From NCBI GenBank assembly GCA_024278715.1, contig JAJRSN010000482.1, positions 1 to 7,991 of the forward strand: a stretch of DNA of 7,991 nt, given 5' to 3'. Source of the stretch: Calditrichota bacterium. GTDB lineage: Bacteria > Calditrichota > Calditrichia > Calditrichales > Calditrichaceae. Positions 5,613-7,991 of this stretch are shown piece after piece. Position 1 is the stretch's first letter; the number at the start of each line of letters is the position of its first letter. The notes under the pieces are model-generated. The model was not told the DNA's origin and ran no database searches. It was given only the letters and a program-made list of their open reading frames with translations. Position numbers and translations under genes: made by a program.

Positions 5613-6950
5613 ATGAACATTGATTATCGTGCGGCATTTAATGAAACCATAAAAAAGATCAAAGAATTAGGTGTCGAAAGAAAGTTTGTCGATTTGGGAT
5701 CCGTTGCGGGTCCGGAAAATCCGGAATGGATTTCAGGAAAAGTGATCTATGAAATTTATGTCCGGGCATTCTCCGAAAAAGGAAATTTTAAAGGGGTTAC
5801 CCGAAAATTACCCGAATTATACGATTACGGAATCGATATTATCTGGTTAATGCCCATTTACCCGATCGGAGAGATCAATCGCAAAGGAAAAGAAGGCTGC
5901 CCTTATTCAGTCCGTGATTATTTTACCGTTAATCCCGAATACGGCACTGAAGAAGATTTTAAGGAACTGGTAAACAGGGCTCACGAGCTTGGAATGAAAG
6001 TGCTCATTGACATGGTGCCGAATCACGTGGCTTATGATTATTCGGCGCTTAAGGAGAATCCGCGCCTTATTACCCGAAATTCCGAAGGCGAGCCGATGCG
6101 TAAAATTGCCGAGTGGACAGATGTTGTTGATCTTGATTATTCAAACCGCGACACCTGGGAACATATAGCGCAAGTCATGCGATTCTGGATTCAGAAATTT
6201 GATATCGACGGTTATCGGTGCGATGTGGCGGGAATGGTTCCGCTTGATTTTTGGGAGTGGGTGGAACCGAAATTGCGTTCGTTAAAACCCGATCTTTTTT
6301 TACTTGCTGAATGGGAAGGTCAAAGTATTCATCGCCGGGTTTTTAACAGTACTTACGACTGGAGTACTTTGGAATTTTTGCAGAAAGTATTTAACGGGCA
6401 AGATTCTCCCGAAATTCTTGCCCGATGGATTTTAACCAAAACGGCAATTTATCCCTCTAACAGCCTTCCTCTGCGCTTTTTGGAGAATCACGATTTAGCT
6501 CGGTCGCGCTCGGTATTTCCGGGAGAAAAACTGTTCCCGGCGTTAACGTTTGTTTTTACGCTGCATGGAGTTCCTCTCATTTATAACGGGCAGGAAACAG
6601 GGGCTGTTAAAACGCCTTCGCTTTTTGAAAAAGATTTGATTGACTGGGATCAAAAAGATCAACACATTTACGATTTAATTAAAAGGTTGATCGACCTGCG
6701 AAAAAAAGAACCGGCGCTTTACTCTAAAAATTATCGTTTCCAACCGGAATTTTTCAAAGATAATCTTTTGATATTTGATAAATCCGATGAAATTCGCGTA
6801 ATTATCAATTTTAATCAAGAAGAAGTATCCCCGGACAATACATTGATCCCAAAAATAAACGAAATTATTTTTGACACACGGGAAGAGGTCGAAAAACGGA
6901 ATGAAAATATTGTGTTGATGCCTTATCAAAGTCTGATTGTAAAAATTTAA
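5613..6950 (+). CDS. Cytoplasmic alpha-amylase family (GH13) glycoside hydrolase
   Basis: A 445-residue retaining alpha-glucan hydrolase or transglycosidase with a (beta/alpha)8 barrel. All GH13 signature regions are present. Region I is LIDMVPNH (133-138). Region II is DGYRCDVAG, with Arg202 and the nucleophile Asp204. Region III is LLAEWE, with Glu233 the likely acid/base. Region IV is ENHD, with Asp294 the transition-state stabiliser. VIYEIYVRAFSEKG (45-58), PIYPIGEINRKGKEG, PYSVRDYFTVNPEYGT and VPLIYNGQETG are also typical. There is no signal peptide and no N-terminal CBM34 or CBM48 module; about 35 residues precede the barrel and a short beta domain follows from about 385. It should therefore act in the cytoplasm on imported maltodextrins. 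DVAGMVPLDFW is familiar from short GH13 enzymes of Bacteroidota and Firmicutes. Exact specificity (alpha-amylase, maltodextrinase or alpha-glucosidase-like) is open. The ATG lacks a clear Shine-Dalgarno sequence. Confidence 0.93.
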   Translation: MNIDYRAAFNETIKKIKELGVERKFVDLGSVAGPENPEWISGKVIYEIYVRAFSEKGNFKGVTRKLPELYDYGIDIIWLMPIYPIGEINRKGKEGCPYSVRDYFTVNPEYGTEEDFKELVNRAHELGMKVLIDMVPNHVAYDYSALKENPRLITRNSEGEPMRKIAEWTDVVDLDYSNRDTWEHIAQVMRFWIQKFDIDGYRCDVAGMVPLDFWEWVEPKLRSLKPDLFLLAEWEGQSIHRRVFNSTYDWSTLEFLQKVFNGQDSPEILARWILTKTAIYPSNSLPLRFLENHDLARSRSVFPGEKLFPALTFVFTLHGVPLIYNGQETGAVKTPSLFEKDLIDWDQKDQHIYDLIKRLIDLRKKEPALYSKNYRFQPEFFKDNLLIFDKSDEIRVIINFNQEEVSPDNTLIPKINEIIFDTREEVEKRNENIVLMPYQSLIVKI

Positions 6951-6956
6951 AAGGAA
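6949..6956 (+). promoter_or_regulatory. Ribosome binding site of the secreted amylase gene
   Basis: AAAAGGAA overlaps the stop codon of the preceding GH13 gene and its AAGG ends nine bases before ATG 6964. It supports that start, which is also followed directly by a signal peptide. Confidence 0.55.
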
Positions 6957-6963
6957 TTTAATA

Positions 6964-7991
6964 ATGAGAATAAAATTGCTGAAATTACTCGTTTTTGCTC
7001 TGATTTTTAGTGTAACCGGATTTACTCAGGTTGTTACAACCGATCCGCCTTACGCCACAGTTCATGATTCCGTTGTGGTCTATTTTCACGCGGACCAGGG
7101 CGATAAGGGATTGATGAATTATACCGGCACCGACGTCTATGCGCACACCGGCGTTATCACTAATTTAAGCACCGGACCAACCGACTGGAAATATGTCAAA
7201 ACCGAGTGGAATGAAAATATTCCGGAAACCCATCTGATCAAAGTGGAGCAAAATCTCTGGAAACTCACCATCGGCTATCCTTACGATTACTACGGCGTTC
7301 CCAAAGATGAACAAATTCTGAAAATGGCGTTTGTCTTTCGCAATTCCGACGGTTCAAAAACAGGCAGGGATGTCGGCGGCGCGGACATTTTTTACGAATT
7401 TTACGAACCGGGCATTAATCTTGTAATCCTTCAGCCGCAAATCAACACTCAATTCGGAGATCCTTCCCGATCGCCCGTTTTTTTGTCAGCCGGAGATTCT
7501 TTGCAAATCATTTTGACCGCTGCCGAAATCGGAACCAAAAGCGATGTTTTCAGCCTTCGCATTAACGGCATGTTAGTGGCGGAAAGTCAGCAAGATACGC
7601 TGCGCTATACTTTTCATGCGGACGCCGGCAATGCGGGTAAAAAAGTTGTTTTTGCCTCGGTGTCGGATACAAGCGGCGAGTCGAATTCCGAATCGTTCGT
7701 TATTATGGTGAATCCCGATATTACCGATGAAGACAAACCGCTGGGAATTATTGAGGGTATCAATTACCAGGATTCCCAAACCGCCACCCTTTGCCTGTTT
7801 GCGCCTTATAAAAAATTTGTTTATGTGATCGGCGATTTTAATGACTGGAAAGTTGACGAAAAATATTTAATGAAGCGGGATTCTGTGGATCAGGATAGCG
7901 TGTATTTTTGGCTGACGCTTGAAGACCTTTCGCCGGGAACCGAATACGCCTACCAATATCTGGTGGACGGAGAAATCCGCATTGCCGATCC
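6964..7991 (+). CDS. Secreted multidomain alpha-amylase-type protein, 5' part
   Basis: The frame is open from ATG 6964 to the window end (342 full codons), so the gene continues beyond it. A signal peptide is evident: basic start MRIKLLK, hydrophobic residues 8-20, probable cleavage near residue 21 (GFTQ). Three modules follow. About 24-148 resembles the accessory domain at the front of Bacteroidota amylases, with VVVYFHADQGDKGL, DVYAHTGVITN, DWKYVKTEW, YYGVP and MAFVFRNSDGS. About 151-250 looks like an Ig-like beta domain. About 258-342 is a CBM48/E-set domain: GINYQD, VYVIGDFNDWK, YLMKRD and GTEYAYQYLVDGEIRIADP, which in homologues leads straight into the GH13 barrel. The catalytic part is not in the window, so enzyme activity is inferred. 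It probably acts outside the cell or on its surface on starch or glycogen. It starts 13 bases after the cytoplasmic GH13 gene and is probably in the same transcript. Confidence 0.85.
   Translation, partial: MRIKLLKLLVFALIFSVTGFTQVVTTDPPYATVHDSVVVYFHADQGDKGLMNYTGTDVYAHTGVITNLSTGPTDWKYVKTEWNENIPETHLIKVEQNLWKLTIGYPYDYYGVPKDEQILKMAFVFRNSDGSKTGRDVGGADIFYEFYEPGINLVILQPQINTQFGDPSRSPVFLSAGDSLQIILTAAEIGTKSDVFSLRINGMLVAESQQDTLRYTFHADAGNAGKKVVFASVSDTSGESNSESFVIMVNPDITDEDKPLGIIEGINYQDSQTATLCLFAPYKKFVYVIGDFNDWKVDEKYLMKRDSVDQDSVYFWLTLEDLSPGTEYAYQYLVDGEIRIAD

Noticed and set aside
7573..7779. Open 68-codon frame on the minus strand
   Set aside because: It lies inside the clearly coding Ig-like region of the secreted amylase and shows no family features or start signal.
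1..7991. CRISPR array, tRNA or rRNA gene, insertion sequence or phage genes
   Set aside because: No regularly spaced repeats, cloverleaf, rRNA-like segment, transposase or terminal inverted repeats were seen; the window is almost fully covered by metabolic, transport and regulatory genes.

Overview
This window carries a starch/maltodextrin uptake and breakdown operon, read entirely on the + strand. Lipoprotein signals, an AT-leaning composition and a secreted amylase with Bacteroidota-style accessory modules suggest a Gram-negative bacterium of the Bacteroidota/Ignavibacteriota/Calditrichota group. A TrmB-family regulator, best known from hyperthermophilic archaea and also present in some bacteria, would fit a Caldithrix-like thermophile. 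The lineage is an inference; no rRNA or other marker gene is present.

Layout. 1-459: C-terminal end of a sodium:solute symporter-family protein, cut by the window edge. 460-525: short leader region. 526-1791: lipoprotein sugar-binding protein. 1809-2702 and 2718-3563: MalF-type and MalG-type permeases. 3560-4723: lipoprotein with an N-terminal CBM48/E-set-like domain and an esterase (alpha/beta hydrolase) domain. 4720-5553: TrmB-family regulator. 5613-6950: cytoplasmic GH13 alpha-amylase family enzyme. 6964-7991: 5' part of a secreted multidomain amylase-type protein that runs off the window. No gene-free stretch exceeds 66 bases. Gaps from the binding protein through the regulator are 17 bases, 15 bases and two 4-base ATGA overlaps, so these five genes are almost certainly one operon. 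The two amylase genes follow after gaps of 59 and 13 bases and are probably co-transcribed.

Model. The secreted amylase and possibly the lipoprotein esterase process polysaccharide outside the cytoplasm. The binding protein and the two permeases import maltodextrins, the cytoplasmic GH13 enzyme cuts them further, and the TrmB-like protein probably senses the sugar and controls the operon. The transport ATPase (MalK/MsmX type) is not in the window and must come from elsewhere.

The least expected signal is not a gene. Three perfect copies of the DnaA-box 9-mer TTATCCACA and a fourth near-copy (TTTTCCACA), all in the same orientation, lie between 433 and 716, around the start of the operon. Nothing in the window is clearly an undescribed system. 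The DnaA-box-like cluster and the lipoprotein esterase are the items most worth following up.
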